NCBI GenBank assembly: GCA_964030475.1
Contig: CAXIPT010000003.1
Location: 12,410,591 to 12,474,590, forward strand
Origin: Tethya wilhelma
Lineage: Eukaryota > Porifera > Demospongiae > Tethyida > Tethyidae
Direction of reading: 5' to 3'
Length of the DNA: 64,000 bases
Position numbers and translations under genes: made by a program. Of the stretch, positions 1 through 13,503 are shown one piece after another. Position 1 is the first letter of the stretch. Every line of letters begins with the position of its first letter. The notes under the pieces are model-generated. The model did no database searches. It saw nothing but the letters and a program-made list of their open reading frames with translations, and was not told the DNA's origin.

Positions 1-826
1 GCTACATCCCTATTCCACAGGTTCACCTTGGGCGACACACACTATTAGCTATCAAAATGGCCAATTGTGTGTGTCACAAATTCACAAGTCTACAGTTTAA
101 CAACACCAACAATATTTTAGACACTGCATTGGAGGTCTCTACAAGAATTCAATTTTAGAAGCAAGAAGGTTGTTACACAGAACACAGACAATTTTTTCCT
201 TGAGCATTTCCTACAGCTTCGACACAATTTCTTAGAGCAGAGGCAGTAAGGTGATAGGAGCTCATGACCATAGTGATGAGATTAGATCAACAGATGATTG
301 TGTGCACACAGAAACAAGTATGTAAATAGAGAGGAATGCAAGTCCACAGGAAATGGGAGTGAGGTGTGGTGAGTTGCCACACAATGGCTTTAGAGCACCT
401 ACTGTACCACATGCATGCATGCACACGCACACACTCAACAATAAACACACATTGTGTACAGTGGCTCGAAGCATATCTCTGTCACTTTATACTTTCAGTT
501 GACAATCAAATGTCTTCCTGTGCCTGTCAACTCTGAATTCCATCACTGATGCTTGTCGAACTCTGTACGCACACATAATTACATCACACAGAACTGTATA
601 CTCTCAAGCTAGAGCTCGGATTGAAGATAGGGTTGAGGCAATTGTGAAGACTGACTGATAGAATTAAAACTGACAGCAATCTAACAGGTCAACTCTACAA
701 TAAGATACACAACACACTCAGCTCACTGTCTCGATTGCCTGTAGGGCAAGGAATGTGAACCAGTGAGGTACAGTAGCTCTCATTCCACGAGTGGCTTTCA
801 ACCAAGAGCTCAACACTCAGAGTCTC

Positions 827-884
827 GTTCCCAGGCTCTCTCCCTTCCTATTTTTAAGCGTTCACAGAGAGAGAGCCTGGGAAC
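827..884. repeat. Hairpin with GTTCCCAGGCTCTC arms
   Basis: The left arm at 827-842 (GTTCCCAGGCTCTCTC) is the reverse complement of the right arm ending at 884 (GAGAGAGCCTGGGAAC), with a loop of about 25 bases. The same arm sequence forms the outer part of the perfect palindrome at 36028-36095, so this is a dispersed family rather than a chance fold-back. Confidence 0.7.
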
Positions 885-1033
885 AAGGCTGAAAAATTCA
901 TGAAGCTGAATAGTACATCAGTGATTTCATCTCCTCACACAAAGGCACTATATCAATATCACAGTGGATGACTAGCATAGCCACACTGCACAGTACATCT
1001 CCATGGAAACCTCTTTCTCCCTTCCCATCCTTC

Positions 1034-1556
1034 ATTGAAGATGACAGGAAGAGACATTAAATTAAAGCTGCAACCATCTACCCCTCCTCTAAAGGCCACA
1101 CTTTGATGTGAGTGCTCATCAGAAGGCTCACATACAGCTAGCAATTAATGTCAGCTCACAAAATGAATGACCTTGAACAAAATGAGATTTATTGAAGTTG
1201 ACAGGAAGAGACACTAGTCAAAGCTATACAACCATTCACCTACTGGTCTCCCCCCCCCCTCCAAAAAGGGCACACTTTAATGTGACTGCTCATCAGAAGG
1301 CTTGCATTAGTAGCTACAAGCTAAAGTTTAATGTAAGCTCACAAAATGAATGACCCTGAACCAAAATGAGATTTATTGAAGTTGACAGGAAGGGACATTA
1401 GTCAAAGCTATACAACCATTCACCTACTGGTCTCCCCCCCCCTTTCTAAAAAGGGCACACTTTAATGTGACTGCTCATCAGAAGGCTTACATTAGTAGCT
1501 ACAAGCTGAAGTTTAATGTAAGCTTACAAAATGAATGACCCTGAACAAAAAGAGCA
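1034..1556. repeat. Three-unit tandem repeat, about 184 bp
   Basis: Three consecutive units can be read starting near 1034, 1191 and 1375. Each begins with ATTGAAG, continues with TGACAGGAAG and contains CTCATCAGAAGGCT and CACAAAATGAATGACC-like stretches. The second and third units are nearly identical with a spacing of 184 bases; the first is diverged and shorter at about 157 bases. Each unit has a run of C followed by an A-rich stretch. No coding capacity is evident. Confidence 0.75.
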
Positions 1557-1996
1557 CTTATTTATTGTTTACTTCTACTTAGTATAACTTCAAACAAACA
1601 AACAAAAAGCCAGCACACCATTGTGAGCATCAAGCTACACCAAGGAGGAAGGATTGGCTACAAGCTATTACAACCCTCTCAAAAGCAAGTCCTCCTTTGA
1701 GTCAAGTGTGTGGTATTTCATTAAGGAGTCTTTCATGTACATGTGGAGCACAATGGCCCTCTTACAACAGACCCAGCAAATGTAGAGCTACCGATTCAAA
1801 GACATTGACTCAATAGTTTGACAGTGAAAACTGGAGACAGGGTTCTGTTAGAACCGTGACTGTACACTCTGGCATGCTGATGCACATTTAATGGACTTGT
1901 GTATAATATACTGTAGATGTAGCTTCTTGTTATACCAATAGCAGGAACATGGAAGACATGTGCATTATGTAGTTATGTTCAATATGTCTGCATCTC

Positions 1997-2049
<53 letters not shown>

Positions 2050-2754
2050 CAACAAACTTATAGACAACTTGTAGTTGTAGTTGCCATATCTGACCCACCA
2101 ACCCATCCAAGCTACTGACCTCATCTCAGGCTTCTCTCAGAATGATACTCCCTCATCAAACCTTTAAATTGGTTGCCATGGAAGCGATGCTTTGCCTACT
2201 ATAATACCATGAGCAGTACCTGACTGGTATCAACACAGAGTGCTCACTCCATAACACAACTAGCTCACATACAGTATGTACTTAAACTGTATTTACTGTA
2301 TAACAGACAATAGAATGCTGGTTGGAATGGAAAATTAATGTGGGATGAAATAATTATAATCATTGAACTCCTCTTTGAAAAAAGCAGTGCTACATAGCTG
2401 GTCTATTGTGTAACTATAACCACACAACTGTGATAGTGAAACTGGTGGAATGTAAGTATCACACAGAGATGCTTGCAAGAGCTGTGATGAGTGGTGGAAA
2501 GAGAGGGTGAAAATTACTCCTAACTGAATCAAATGACACGATTTAGGCGATGCACACCGTTAGCAAATTTACATGTGAACTTAGCAGCTCAAAGCTCCTT
2601 CAACTCTCAGCTCTCCAGTCATGTGTTTCGTACAGCACTCAGAGGCTAACTGTTGAAACCCACATCACTTGAATAGTTTGCATTCCAAAGAACATATCAA
2701 TTTACCCAACAAATCGCACACATTACTGAACCACATATCATACAGTACACACAC

Positions 2755-2787
<33 letters not shown>

Positions 2788-2960
2788 TGCACACACACAT
2801 ATACATACACTATATATAAAGCATAATGATATACACGCCTAAAATTAAACTATAGCTCTTATTACACAAGTATGCACTGACAAAGTCAAATGGATACTGG
2901 AAGGATGTACAGAACACAATATGGGATACATACTACAATATAGACCATATACTGTATGTT

Positions 2961-2996
<36 letters not shown>

Positions 2997-3181
2997 TGTA
3001 CGTACAATAATTCAGTACAATGTGTGTTAGTGTGTGTAAGTTTGTGTGTGAGTGTGAGTGTGAGTGTGTGTGTGTGTGTGTGTGACTGGGTTACCATTTA
3101 AAGCAATGTTGGGAAATGCACACACTACTGAATGGCATTAGTAAAACAGAGAGATACAATGTAATGTGTGTATGCATACAG

Positions 3182-3286
<105 letters not shown>

Positions 3287-5623
3287 TACAAACTAGAGAA
3301 AAGTACACGAATTCACGTAACCACAGAAAATACAAAAGGCACAGCAGTTAGGAGTTATACAAGAGCAGAAATCATAGACATAGCTGACACGACTGCACCA
3401 CATACATGTACATGTACATACACAAAATACATGTAGAAGTCCAATAGTATCCTACACATAGCTTAGCCATACAGCAAACCTCACAATGAACATTTTTGCA
3501 TGCTTATAAACACACACAATAATTTACTGTCTAATTGATAAAAGCAGAGCAAGTGGTCGGCAGACACACACACACACACACACACAAACAACAGAGCATA
3601 GCCCGAGGGAGAATGCTACAAGGGAAGTACATTTGTAAATATTAATTTTTTCTCAACCTAATCAAGAAAGAAAGAAGTCAGTAATGAGAACTACAGAGGT
3701 TAGCTACAACCTACAGAAAGGGGAGTATCGCAATACACCGTACTGTACACACTCAATCTCTATTCATTAACCCAACATCCTGCTGGCTGGATCTAGATCA
3801 GGTACATTGCACATGAAACAATAGAGCTCTAGGAAAAAAATAATAAAACAGCTAGCTATAGGCTAGGAGTATAACCACAGGGTGTGTGAAAGTATTTGGC
3901 TACTTGTAGATCTCTTCCTGAGCCTCGTGTACACCAAGGCTAGGGGAAGATCGTCTATGGTGCATTAAGATTAAGTGGGTGATGTAAGGATCCATCGTTG
4001 CCGTGGGGACGGATGGATGGATCGATGTCGAGTCGAACAATTGCAACAAGATCTGTTTCAATTCACAACAGCAGCATGGTTCTGATTTATTTTAGACGTA
4101 ATCCAATCTTTTAAAAAGTCAGAAATGGTTGGGCTTCTTCTCAACCTCCACAAATCAACTACATAATTATTATTAAGCAAATTTTCACAATTATATCCCC
4201 AAATTAACATATTTTGCTAGTACAATAGCCTGCGGTTCTAAGCTAGTCTTCAATCAATGAAGTTACTCACCGGTCCATAGAAGAATGTCGACTATGGTAC
4301 ATACCACATGCTGCGAGACACACGCAACGTGCTTCAGAAATAAGAGCTATATACAATACAAACACTGCTATTCTACACCAACCATATCTCACAGTCTCTC
4401 AACCCCATGGAATGCTATAACCTGGGCACCCCCTCCTACCCCATGGCATGCTAGTTAGCCCTCCATCCATGCAAATGCACATACTCTCACATGCACACAT
4501 GCACACACTACATACATGTACATGTAACACTATAACCTACGTACGTATGGCCCGCCTTGAGCAAATCATAACCTCCCTTTCCCTGCCTACACAAACCATC
4601 CAGAGTCATGTTTATTAGATACTATCAAAAGTACACCGACCTTCCTACTATGACAATACACACACAATACATTCACCATCATAGGGAAAGGTTCAACATT
4701 CATGTGACTATATAATATAAATATATTCATATATAAACAAAAAGATTTGCACTCTCTGTATAATTTGAAGGATACATAATATTATGGAGTGTGCACTATA
4801 CAATAATATACTTGTGAATCCCATTATAAATTTGTATTAACTGGTTGTAAAAAGGGCCAAGGGTCACTTGTTCATTGTAAGTAACAAAAAAAAGCTGTTA
4901 TCCAACTCAACCAAACAAACATAGCTGTAGTGAACACTAAATCCACTATACTCCAATCACCGTACAAACAAAGGTTCTATATCTCCTAGCAACGGTTACC
5001 AAGGTATCTTTGCCCCGTGCTCCCAAGCACCTAGCTTCTCCCTAACTCAGTTTCTCTCAACAGGGCTAGGCCTGCTAGCCAATTTGGTCCGATTAGTTGA
5101 GCTACACTGGGTGTACGCACGCCAATCATGATGACAATTGGCGATGTTGGCCAATTGCCAAGCCTTTCTCAATAACTGAAGTAGACCTGATTGTATCCAC
5201 TGCCAATGGAGGAATGGGAGATTGATATTAGGGATATGACTGTGAGATGTATCACTGCACTTGAAGGCAAACCTATTGTACAATTCTCAAGAAACATTTT
5301 TTAAAAAAATCCTTAAAACTGTGTCTATCACATTTGATTGCTCTCCCTTTCACATATACGGATATGAATAATGAGAGTTTAACCATTCTCCTTTTTTGTA
5401 CGAGGAATAGTTTTTCAAAACTGAAGCATTACAAGGCAATTGAGCTAGCATACCAGAGAGCAATCAGAGGTGCAGTGAAACCTGTGTGTGTGATGACTGA
5501 GAGTAGCACAAGGTACACATGCTAATGTGATTTTAATAATTGCAGGAATGTGAACCAAAATGAGGCAATTATGTCATTTTTATGAGGATATCCTTGATGA
5601 GATGAGAACTGACATGTGCTCAC

Positions 5624-5624
<1 letters not shown>

Positions 5625-5688
<64 letters not shown>
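5625..5688. repeat. (GT)n microsatellite
   Basis: An uninterrupted run of about 32 GT units, with no coding exon nearby. Confidence 0.95.
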
Positions 5689-5691
<3 letters not shown>

Positions 5692-6055
5692 GCAATGAAT
5701 GGGAGATGGAAATGATCCCACAATCGTGATTGTCAAAAATACATATTAGTACTTGCAATACTCTTGTTATTGTGCATGCAATTACCTCCGTATACATGTA
5801 GTGAAATCAAGATTATGTCACAAAAGTATAGTATTGAAATGAACTACAGTGTACCTCATTGCACATGTTACCGTTAGCAACACAGCTGCCTGGACCAAAG
5901 GACTAGTGATAGAGGGGGAAGGAGGGGGGGAGGAAGGAAGGTTCAAGAGAGATGAAACATTTTACATACAAAACATAAGTCTATTTTCTGCAAAGGAAAC
6001 CACAACAACAAACAAATAAACAAACACTCCACAGGACACGTTATCCCAGAAAAAC

Positions 6056-6102
6056 AAAGAAAGAAAGAAAGAAAAAAAAAGAAAGAAAGAAAGAAAAAAA
6101 AA

Positions 6103-6132
<30 letters not shown>
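6056..6132. repeat. GAAA-type purine tract
   Basis: An almost pure A/G tract made of AAAG/GAAA units with small interruptions. It is a tetranucleotide microsatellite and possible triplex-forming sequence. Confidence 0.9.
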
Positions 6133-6133
<1 letters not shown>

Positions 6134-7575
6134 TACACACGTATGTATATATACTCTGTGTGTGTATCAGCCAACCATTTACTACTAGTATTCTGATTAC
6201 CTATAGCTACAGTATACTGCTGTTGATGTTTATAGTTATTGCAGTCCTCTTTGAAACAATCAGTGGAAGGAAATTATAACTCCCAACAACACACAACAGA
6301 CTACCTAGAGGGAGAGCCAGTCACGACATCCACACAGGTATCTGACAGCCACCGTAAACACACACACAACAGAGCCCCCACAAAACAGCAGATATATCCT
6401 CTCAAAAACACACAGAAACAACCGGTCCTGTGGACAAACAGACAAGGAATGACCATTACTGAGTCCCGTAGTCTTTGTGCACGCATACATAGTACATGTA
6501 GTGAAGCAAGACCCACCAAGATTCAAAGCAACACTGGAACTTCACAGAGAGAGAACACGCATAGCTCGACCAAAACTGAGCGTAATGGTCGTAAGGATAA
6601 AGAGTATCGATATCTCTAGAAGGATACTCAGGTTGAGATGTACAAGTGCAGCCCACATGTACGCAAGCATGCATGCATCTTTATGTAGGGTGAAATGGTA
6701 TGCACACACCTAATGCACAATATTATCTCACAGTCTTGTCATCATATACTTTGGTAGTAGATTTTTTTAAAGGAAATATCTGCCATATTTAGCATAATAT
6801 AAAAACCACCAAAAAAATGAAAGTGTGAATATGTCTTATTATCTTATGTACATAAATGTACAGACTACACTGGAGAGAGTTGTGCACACAAAGGCCATAA
6901 GGAGAACAATACTGGAGTTCCATTCATTGTCATTATGACAGAATGAGCAACAACATGAGCAGAGGAGGCTGTAGTATGCTGTGTACCGGTACCATGCACA
7001 ATGTGGTACTATCTACTACAGATGTGACTGAAATTTACAATCGAGAATTGGTTTCATAACAAAACCTCAACTACAATTATCATGAGAGGGGAAAGAGCCT
7101 AGAGCTAACTTTACATGACCAACAAATCATGACAAAAAAGGACACAGGGTATATTATTGTTTTCGTGAGTTACAAAAATCGGGGACATTTTCAATGGTTA
7201 TGCAAGCACACATCGATGCATGTAAAGATCGTACATGTACAGTGTGTACATACCTTACATGAACCACATACAACAGAAGAATCACATGCACACACATGTA
7301 TACATTATTGTTTTCCTTAAACATACAATGTGGTAGCTTCTTCACACAAGGTACATGGGACTTTTTAGACCTATACTACCACATCAACTATCAACTCATA
7401 ACAGCTACAGGCTAAAAAAAAAGATTTTCAAAAAAGCAACATCAGATATTACATGTCCAGTATATACATCTGATCACATCAAAAACCAACTCATAACGGC
7501 CATAGCCAGAGCCATAGCTAGGCTCAAACAAACCAAACGAAAAAAATCTTTTCAAATGACACACATACAGTATTT

Positions 7576-8637
7576 CTAACCTTCCCCGTCCTGTGTGTCA
7601 GCTAGCTCCATGGCCTTCTTCAACTTGCTGATGGCTGCCAGAAAGTTTTGCACATCCACGGTGATATCTATGATCCCTTGCCGATCCAGAGGCTGGTCGT
7701 CACACGACACACTGACCTTAGGGAGGATAGGGGTGGGGGTCGATATGGTGCTGTGAGTCCCACCCAAGGCTGGGTTGCTGTCACGTCTAGGGGTGGAGAT
7801 ACTGGCTGAGGAGGTGGACTTGATGACTAGCGGACTGGTGGGGATGGAACTGTGGGAGGGAGAGTCTGTTCCTTGGGAGGACTTACGAGGAAGCTATGGG
7901 AAGGGGGGGGGGGGGGGGGGGNNNNNNNNNNNNNNNNNNNNNNNNNNNNNNNNNNNNNNNNNNNNNNNNNNNNNNNNNNNNNNNNNNNNNNNNNNNNNNN
8001 NNNNNNNNNNNNNNNNNNNNNNNNNNNNNNNNNNNNNNNNNNNNNNNNNNNNNNNNNNNNNNNNNNNNNNNNNNNNNNNNNNNNNNNNNNNNNNNNNNNN
8101 NNNNNNNNNNNNNNNNNNNNNNNNNNNNNNNNNNNNNNNNNNNNNNNNNNNNNNNNNNNNNNNNNNNNNNNNNNNNNNNNNNNNNNNNNNNNNNNNNNNN
8201 NNNNNNNNNNNNNNNNNNNNNNNNNNNNNNNNNNNNNNNNNNNNNNNNNNNNNNNNNNNNNNNNNNNNNNNNNNNNNNNNNNNNNNNNNNNNNNNNNNNN
8301 NNNNNNNNNNNNNNNNNNNNNNNNNNNNNNNNNNNNNNNNNNNNNNNNNNNNNNNNNNNNNNNNNNNNNNNNNNNNNNNNNNNNNNNNNNNNNNNNNNNN
8401 NNNNNNNNNNNNNNNNNNNNNNNNNNNNNNNNNNNNNNNNNNNNNNNNNNNNNNNNNNNNNNNNNNNNNNNNNNNNNNNNNNNNNNNNNNNNNNNNNNNN
8501 NNNNNNNNNNNNNNNNNNNNNNNNNNNNNNNNNNNNNNNNNNNNNNNNNNNNNNNNNNNNNNNNNNNNNNNNNNNNNNNNNNNNNNNNNNNNNNNNNNNN
8601 NNNNNNNNNNNNNNNNNNNNNNNNNNNNNNNNNNNNN

Positions 8638-8687
<50 letters not shown>

Positions 8688-10023
8688 CATGTGTGACTGC
8701 CATCGAACTGTGTGTATTCATTCTAATTGCATGAGTGTGGGAGTGGGTATTAATGTATGTGTGTATATAGACGTGAATTACCTGAGCACTCTAATCTTAA
8801 TCTAGTCAGTATCACGAATACATTTTATGTACACGAAAATAATTGTTTGTGTGATACCATATCCATCTTAAGAGAGCATACGAAAATAATGCGATAGAAG
8901 ATCTGAAACAGATCTCCAAACACACACGTATGGGGGAAGACTCAGTCTAGGTAAACAGATATGCACATGTATGCGTACTGTATGTAAACACACTGATCAG
9001 AATCATCCACTAATGCATACCACAACACAAGTTCCAACTTTGTTTACGATCCGTCTTCAAACGGCCACTCGGACTGTACCAACCTTTACCTTACATGTAT
9101 AGCAGCATGCAAATTATGTGACCACTAATGCATTTTGACATAACTCTCTCCAGCTTCTGTCTAGGCAAACCTATAGACCATAGCCAGCCATTAATTGGGT
9201 CCAAAACAATGTGCTGGTAGCAAAACTAGCTCTTGTTAATTTTTTTTTTTTTTCATCTGCTCTAGCTGGCTAGACTTTAGGCCTTTACAAGCCACCAAGC
9301 AACTATTTATTCCATGCAGCTGCTACAATCTCTACTCCTATCTTTATTCTCACTATCTACAATTACAAATATGCACCTAGTGCCTCACTACAGCAAACGT
9401 AAATAGCACTTTTTATGCTTTACGAAAGAGCTGACCTTGAGAGCTGACATGTGACTACGGCGACACTATATAGGCTCTAGGACTGGGCACATTAGTAACT
9501 CATAAGGAGAAATTCCCACATAAAAGTCCACAGCTACTTCAAAGACAATTGGAAGACAATGGCACATAATTTCTCTCTCTCTCATGCACTATGTGTGTGG
9601 TTGTACGTGTGGGTATGAGTGGCAACACAAAGGTATACCAACAAGCCAAAATAAAAAAGAAAGAAAAAAGTGAATGCATAGATTCTTGAAATGTCATGTG
9701 GGGTAGCATTATCAGTGCTATGAATCTCCATTGGAATTCTCTGGTTGAAGACCACAACACCAAACTAAGCCACTATTTTGGCTAAGGAATGATTTTATAC
9801 AGGTGAGTGTAGCCTAGCTGTTCATTTTTATGGAACTACAGTTAGTTCAGCTACTAACCTGGTTGTTGACGACTGGTGGCACATCCGGTGCACTGACAGA
9901 AAAGATTTTTCGCTTGCTCGTCTCTTTGGCAGCAGTCGTATTCTTGGACTGTTTGTCTTTCTTCTTGATATCTCTCTTGACTCGATTTTTCTTCACCATG
10001 GCTCTTAGCACGTTCGTCGACAT
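7576..10023 (-). CDS. Unidentified Ser/Pro-rich protein, interrupted by the gap
   Basis: Two ends of a probable minus-strand gene are visible. The first exon (10023-9859) begins at ATG, encodes 55 mostly basic residues (MSTNVLRAMVKKNRVKRD...) and ends at a good donor, CAG|GTTAGT, in phase 0. The last exon runs from the gap down to a TAG at 7576-7578. It encodes a Ser/Thr/Pro-rich linker and then a compact end containing DITVDVQNFLAAISKLKKAM, which looks like an amphipathic helix. The middle lies in the 716-base gap and the sequence around it. I do not recognise the protein. The layout, a basic N-terminus, a disordered middle and a small folded C-terminus, is loosely like borealin-type chromosomal passenger proteins, but I would not assign it. 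That both ends belong to one gene is an inference from strand and adjacency. The first exon starts 624 bases from the SDHB start, on the opposite strand. Confidence 0.45.
7922..8637. other. Assembly gap (716 Ns)
   Basis: The gap is preceded by a run of G (about 7906-7921) and followed by (GA)n at 8638-8683. It probably marks a microsatellite that could not be assembled. It interrupts the minus-strand gene at 7576-10023. Confidence 0.99.
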
Positions 10024-10646
10024 CTTCAAATGGCTGGTGGTTTATAGACGCTCGCCGGCTAACAAATTCAATTCAAGAGCCTCAGTTGGTGTCTTTCAAC
10101 AAGTCTCTGCACTTGTAGCTCCTTGCATACAGCTGAGTGAGCGTGTTCACATGTCGGGAACACGAATATTTTGAACAGGAACACTTGTCGTTTGAGTTGG
10201 TAGAAGTAATTCGGTAAATAATAAAACGAAAAGAGGACTAGTCTGTCAAAATTGCACAAAATCAAACCTTGTAGCCTAAACTACAACTCCCACACACTGT
10301 GGTATCTTGTGAAATTGCCAACGCAAATTAAAAAAATATATAGATATGCCAAATAAGCAAAAAGGCACTCTTCTCACTCAGCCCTTCAGCAACTTTCTAC
10401 TTTAGAACGTTATCAAGTGTTGGTGTAAATTGTACTACATCTGTGTTTGCAGTGCGCTAAAAGTGTGTAGGAAACTGAAGAGCAATAAAACCATCAGAAT
10501 GCCTGGAATGCAATTCATTCATTATCCAATTAAACGACCACGGTTAATTTCAAAAACAAAATTAAAATTTTAGTTTATGAAAGTTTACGCGAAGTTACGT
10601 AAAAACTCAAACTGCGCCAAGCTGAGTGTCATCATCTTGAAAAGCC
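10024..10646. promoter_or_regulatory. Shared upstream region of two divergent genes
   Basis: This 623-base stretch separates the ATG of the unidentified minus-strand gene (10023) from the ATG of SDHB (10647). I see no exon in it. It is AT-rich with no clear TATA box that I would defend. It probably holds both promoters. Confidence 0.5.
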
Positions 10647-11308
10647 ATGGCTTTGAGACTACGTTCGCTACTCCCTCGACTCCAAACAACACAGGTACTT
10701 TAGCTAACATTCACAGAAGTCGTAGGAACTGCTGTTACTAAGAACAAGCTGCTGGTTGAGCGTGGTGTGCTCTGTTTAGGGTGATATCTGATTTGTTTGT
10801 GCTTGTTCTTTTATCCAGGCCCTCTCGCCCATTAGACTACAGCAGACGGCAGCCAGTCCTAGTACAGAAGAGCAACCAAGGAACAAGAAGTTCCTCATCT
10901 ACAGATGGGTGAGTTTTGAAGGACTTAGTCATAATTTTTTTGTTGTTGTTGTCAATGTCTTTGTTATGCTAGTTTTACTGTGAATAGCAGGTAATACTGA
11001 TAAGCACTTGATGCCCTATAAATATTTCAGACTATTTTACACCCTTTGTTTGTCACAGGAAGAAACATAAACTGTAACACAAATCCAGTAACTCAAAGTG
11101 TAAATTGTAAATTGGGCATCTTAACCGTTCAAAATACTGTGCAGTGCATTGTCATATGTATTTGTGTTGTGTAATCACTGACTGACTAGAGTTATGGTGA
11201 ACTCCATATATATTGCGTGGAAAACATACCAGTGTGTGCTTTTGTGCTCAAAATTTGATTGTGTCTGTGTTCACACCATGCATGCATGCACGCACATGCG
11301 CGCACACA

Positions 11309-11350
<42 letters not shown>

Positions 11351-13227
11351 ATGTCGCTGCAGGACCCAGATAAGCCTGATGTCAAGCCTCACATGCAGGA
11401 ATACAACGTCGACCTAAACCACTGTGGGCCCATGGTGCTGGACGCACTCATCAAGATTAAGAATGAGATTGACCCCACATTGACCTTTAGGAAGTCCTGC
11501 AGAGAAGGTCAGCTAGTAGTAATAGTGAGCTTACACTCATTGCACTTTCCAAGGGATTGTTCATCTATGGGTATACTATGGTAGTACTAGGAATGGCACA
11601 GTTACTGGATGGCCTGCATGTGTGTTACAAATAGTCAGAAAGGGAGAGTGATTAATTTTTCAAAGTGGTGCACTTTTTAGGAGCTGTATTGGTCATTTTG
11701 GAAACATAGTGGGTAACCCTTTACCAGATTCCTAGAGTGGATAAACTTTATATGGCCCCACAAGGCATAATCCATCCCGGCAGCAATGTGTATTAGGCTT
11801 GTGCTTGTAGATAATGGTTTTGGGTCAAACAAGTGCAAGCATTTATGTTATGAGTTATAAGCAAGAGAGACCCCTCCTCATCAACTCACTCTGACTCTTA
11901 CAAGTGCTGTTATTCACACAACGGTCTAGATAGAGTCATGTTGTAGGTTACTGGTAGCCTCATAAACCAGGCCTTTCCTGCTATGCTTATTGCCCATGCT
12001 TACCAATAAGCATAGCGGGGAGGGCCTGGTTTACGAGGCTAGGTTATTGGAACGAAAATCAGTCAAATACTGTAGTATCTTAGCACCACAGTGTGCTCCA
12101 TTAGAACTACTGAGTTGTTCTTGTGGTTACATTTCACCCATGTCATTTTAGTACATATAATTATGTACTGGTAGTGATATTGAATTGAGACTGGGTCATT
12201 TTATCCTGGGCCCCCTGTTGAGGAAATGGTCTAGCCTTGTAAACCGGGCCTTCTCTGCTTACCAATAACAGAATTAAGCTCTGAGGGCCTAAGAGGTTGG
12301 GGGAAGTCTGTGGATAAGGCTTGTTTCATGCAATCAACTTGATATGTTTTTGTTGGAACTCATGGTCTCATTTCTGGTGCTTGTGTACATACATACATTC
12401 ATAGGTATCTGTGGATCATGTTCAATGAATATTGGTGGTGAAAACACACTTGCTTGTATCAGGTAAGTAGTATGTGTGTGAATGTGTACATATGCAGAGG
12501 CAGATGTACAACAGTGGTTGTAGGTTTGTTGAATTCATGTAGTGCCTGAATGGATTCAGCCAGGATCCTAAGCTTCGATCCATTGTGTACTTTTTATTGT
12601 ACAGTAGCTTTCAGTTTGCAAGTAAATGTTCATCTAAAGACTTTGTTCCTGCAGTCGTATTGATACCAACCTGAGTAAGCCCACCAAGATCTATCCTCTG
12701 CCTCACATGTACATCATCAAGGATCTAGTCCCTGTGAGTACATCTATTGTAGTCTTTTTGGTATAATTTACTTGCATGATGACATGTATATTACGAAGGC
12801 TTTGGAATGAGACTGGATCAAATTTATACACAGTTATGTATAATAGCTCAATTCATATCAGGTATACCGTATAGCACAAAATATTGGTGGAAAAAAATTT
12901 GGCGGATTATCAAAGATTTCATGATTGGCTGGTTTTATTTTGGCGTTAGCGCTCACAGCAATACACATATTCCATATGTGCATTCGCAAGAATGACTGTT
13001 TGGTGGATTTAATATTGGCAGTCCTTACCAAAACCCCAATCCGCCAAATTTTTGTGCTATACGGTAAGTTTCATGCAAGCCTGTACTTATTCAAAGTTTG
13101 TTTGCTCACTCAGGATCTCTCTAACATCTATGAGCAGTATCGCTCCATTGAGCCTTGGCTTCAACGCAAGGATGAGAGTGACAAGGGTCAAGAATATTTC
13201 CAGTCAGTGGAGGACAGGAAGAAATTG
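10647..13227 (+). CDS. SDHB: Succinate dehydrogenase iron-sulphur subunit, 3'-truncated
   Basis: SDHB carries electrons from the flavoprotein to ubiquinone in mitochondrial complex II. Six exons fit together in phase: 10647-10694, 10819-10908, 11363-11507, 12405-12462, 12655-12733 and 13114-13227, giving 178 residues. An Arg/Leu-rich presequence ([16 protein letters not shown]) is followed by the ferredoxin-like domain with the 2Fe-2S signature [15 protein letters not shown] and then LACIS-RID. The visible part ends at SVEDRKKL, just before the point where the family continues with a CxxCxxC motif. The whole C-terminal domain that binds the 4Fe-4S and 3Fe-4S clusters, roughly 100 residues, is absent. 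A good donor (TTG|GTACGA) follows the sixth exon, but I find no matching exon on the plus strand before or within the next genes. The opposite-strand AKTIP gene begins to lose its own 3' end at the same place. I regard this as an assembly or genomic deletion rather than a short SDHB. Confidence 0.93.
11305..11349. repeat. (CA)n microsatellite in SDHB intron
   Basis: A run of CA units ends 14 bases before the acceptor of the third SDHB exon. Confidence 0.9.
11956..12040. repeat. Inverted repeat, AGCCTCATAAACCAGGCC family
   Basis: Inside an SDHB intron, the left arm AGCCTCATAAACCAGGCC and the right arm GGCCTGGTTTACGAGGCT are near-perfect reverse complements. A second inner pair is GCTATGCTTATTG and CAATAAGCATAGC. 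A related element lies at 50820-50892 in a TRMU intron, and a decayed half copy lies near 12232-12295. This looks like a dispersed non-autonomous fold-back element. Confidence 0.75.
12865..13066. mobile_element. MITE-like element, TACCGTATAGC termini (subtype a)
   Basis: The left end TACCGTATAGCACAAA is mirrored by the right end TTTGTGCTATACGGTA. Inside, AAATTTGGCGGATT is mirrored by AATCCGCCAAATTT. The element is about 202 bp and sits in the intron before the last visible SDHB exon. It shares its outermost 11 bases with five other elements in this window, although the interiors differ. It has no coding capacity. Confidence 0.8.
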
Positions 13228-13372
13228 GTACGATAAATGCAATGTCAATGTACAGCACTAGAGTGCTATTTCCTTGCTCTCTATGCCAAGACAATGTCAC
13301 TACTGCAGTTCTAAGGGTACAAAGGGTTAGATCTCTAAATAACATAACAAAGTGTTATACTGAAGTAGTGTA

Positions 13373-13464
13373 TTAATAATGAATACCCAGGCTCTCCTCA
13401 TTGATTATGAGGCTATTAATGGACTTGATTCTATTCATATTGCACCCCCCCTCCCACACACACA

Positions 13465-13503
<39 letters not shown>

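Noticed and set aside
2964..2993. CRISPR-like or regulatory array of short repeats
   Set aside because: All short repeats in the first 10 kb are simple dinucleotide or tetranucleotide microsatellites without unique spacers.
5047..5283. 78-codon minus-strand frame
   Set aside because: It has moderate complexity but no recognisable domain, no partner exons and no convincing splice sites.
7775..8805. Frames of 260-320 codons across 7775-8805
   Set aside because: They consist mainly of the run of N; only the short Ser/Pro-rich piece on the minus strand left of the gap has coding character.
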